NCBI GenBank assembly: GCA_937929805.1
Contig: CALFUT010000057.1
Coordinates: 1-44,519 of the forward strand
Length of the DNA stretch: 44,519 nucleotides
DNA from: an uncultured Pirellulaceae bacterium
GTDB lineage: Bacteria > Planctomycetota > Planctomycetia > Pirellulales > Pirellulaceae
Direction of reading: 5' to 3'
In this document: positions 44,369 to 44,519 of the stretch, piece after piece
How the letters are laid out: each line of letters opens with the position of its first letter
Position numbering within the stretch: position 1 is the stretch's first letter
Position numbers and translations under genes: made by a program
Notes under the pieces: generated by a model
Told to the model about the DNA's origin: nothing
What the model saw: the letters and a program-made list of their open reading frames with translations, nothing else
Databases searched by the model: none

Positions 44369-44461
44369 GCATAACAATACGTTGCACACGGAGCCGCGGG
44401 CCGCGCGGCTTTTTCTGCTTGCATGTCTTTCGCCGCGGCCCGGTGAACGTTGCCGTTATCA
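44369..44461 (+). other. attC recombination site (cassette 1)
   Basis: R'' GCATAAC (44369-44375) is at the left and R' GTTATCA (44455-44461) at the right. The inner arms pair as ACGTT-G-CAC-A-CGG-A-GCCGCGG against CCGCGGC-CCG-GTG-AACGT. This leaves three unpaired bases (G, A, A) on one side, the extrahelical bases that fix strand choice for IntI. The apical region is about 45 bases. The ACACGGAGC … GCCCGGTGA layout resembles attC sites of marine and planctomycete arrays. The next cassette would start at 44456. Confidence 0.87.
44393..44414 (+). terminator. terminator-like hairpin within attC
   Basis: GCCGCG (44393-44398) pairs with CGCGGC (44404-44409) around a 5-base loop, followed by TTTTT at 44410-44414. 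In a transcript from Pc this would compete with the full attC fold and could stop transcription before the next cassette. Confidence 0.5.
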
Positions 44462-44519
44462 CTCTTTCATGCTCGATTGCGCGTGACAACATTCTCGCTG
44501 ACCAACAGCGACTTACTCG
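44456..44519 (+). other. start of a second cassette (incomplete)
   Basis: The bases after the attC cut point begin a further cassette or the chromosomal flank of the array. No complete gene is visible in the 64 bases to the window end. Confidence 0.35.

Overview
The window looks like chromosome of a Rhodopirellula-like planctomycete (Pirellulaceae). This is inferred from gene content, with no search run: moderate GC, an M50-peptidase/HlyD module, an ExbB/ExbD cluster with a PQQ propeller and a squalene-cyclase-like protein, a PEP-CTERM protein, many scattered palindromic intergenic repeats, and a long-form integron integrase of a kind reported from this phylum.

Layout. (1) 1-7043: a thioredoxin-like gene, then a three-gene rightward module of two HlyD-type adaptors (one with a GAF-like domain) and a PqqD-like/M50/HlyD fusion, facing a small Cys-rich membrane protein. 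(2) 7184-16324: housekeeping genes: a MEKHLA protein, surE-mog, guaA, ettA, a PEP-CTERM secreted protein, and rpsB-tsf. Two short inverted-repeat element families (181 bp and 113 bp) and several palindromes lie between them. (3) 16627-23216: a translationally coupled tetR-adaptor-RND permease operon, with tyrA divergent from tetR. (4) 23290-26296: a GT-C type membrane glycosyltransferase and a small membrane protein. (5) 26781-39485: a probable leftward operon of eight genes: an alpha/alpha-toroid secreted protein, a single-TM protein, ExbB, two ExbD, a giant TPR/PQQ propeller membrane protein, a TPR-SBP5 fusion and a secreted protein. (6) 40107-44519: tRNA-Phe, a tandem duplication, then an integron.

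The main discovery is the integron. A tyrosine recombinase carrying the IntI-specific insertion (intI, leftward) faces an attI/promoter region and one gene cassette. The cassette starts at the core site 42580-42586 and ends at a foldable attC of about 93 bp (44369-44461). The first 11 bases at the cassette junction (42580-42590) are the exact reverse complement of the bases that open the attC (44365-44375). That is expected only when both ends belong to the same cassette. The cassette encodes an unknown three-TM protein and has been split by an intact IS30-family element (43223-44363) ending one base before the attC arm. A second cassette would begin at about 44456 and runs off the window.

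The other systems worth attention are the Exb-driven envelope cluster, whose substrate is unknown, and the M50/adaptor module, which has no transport ATPase in view.
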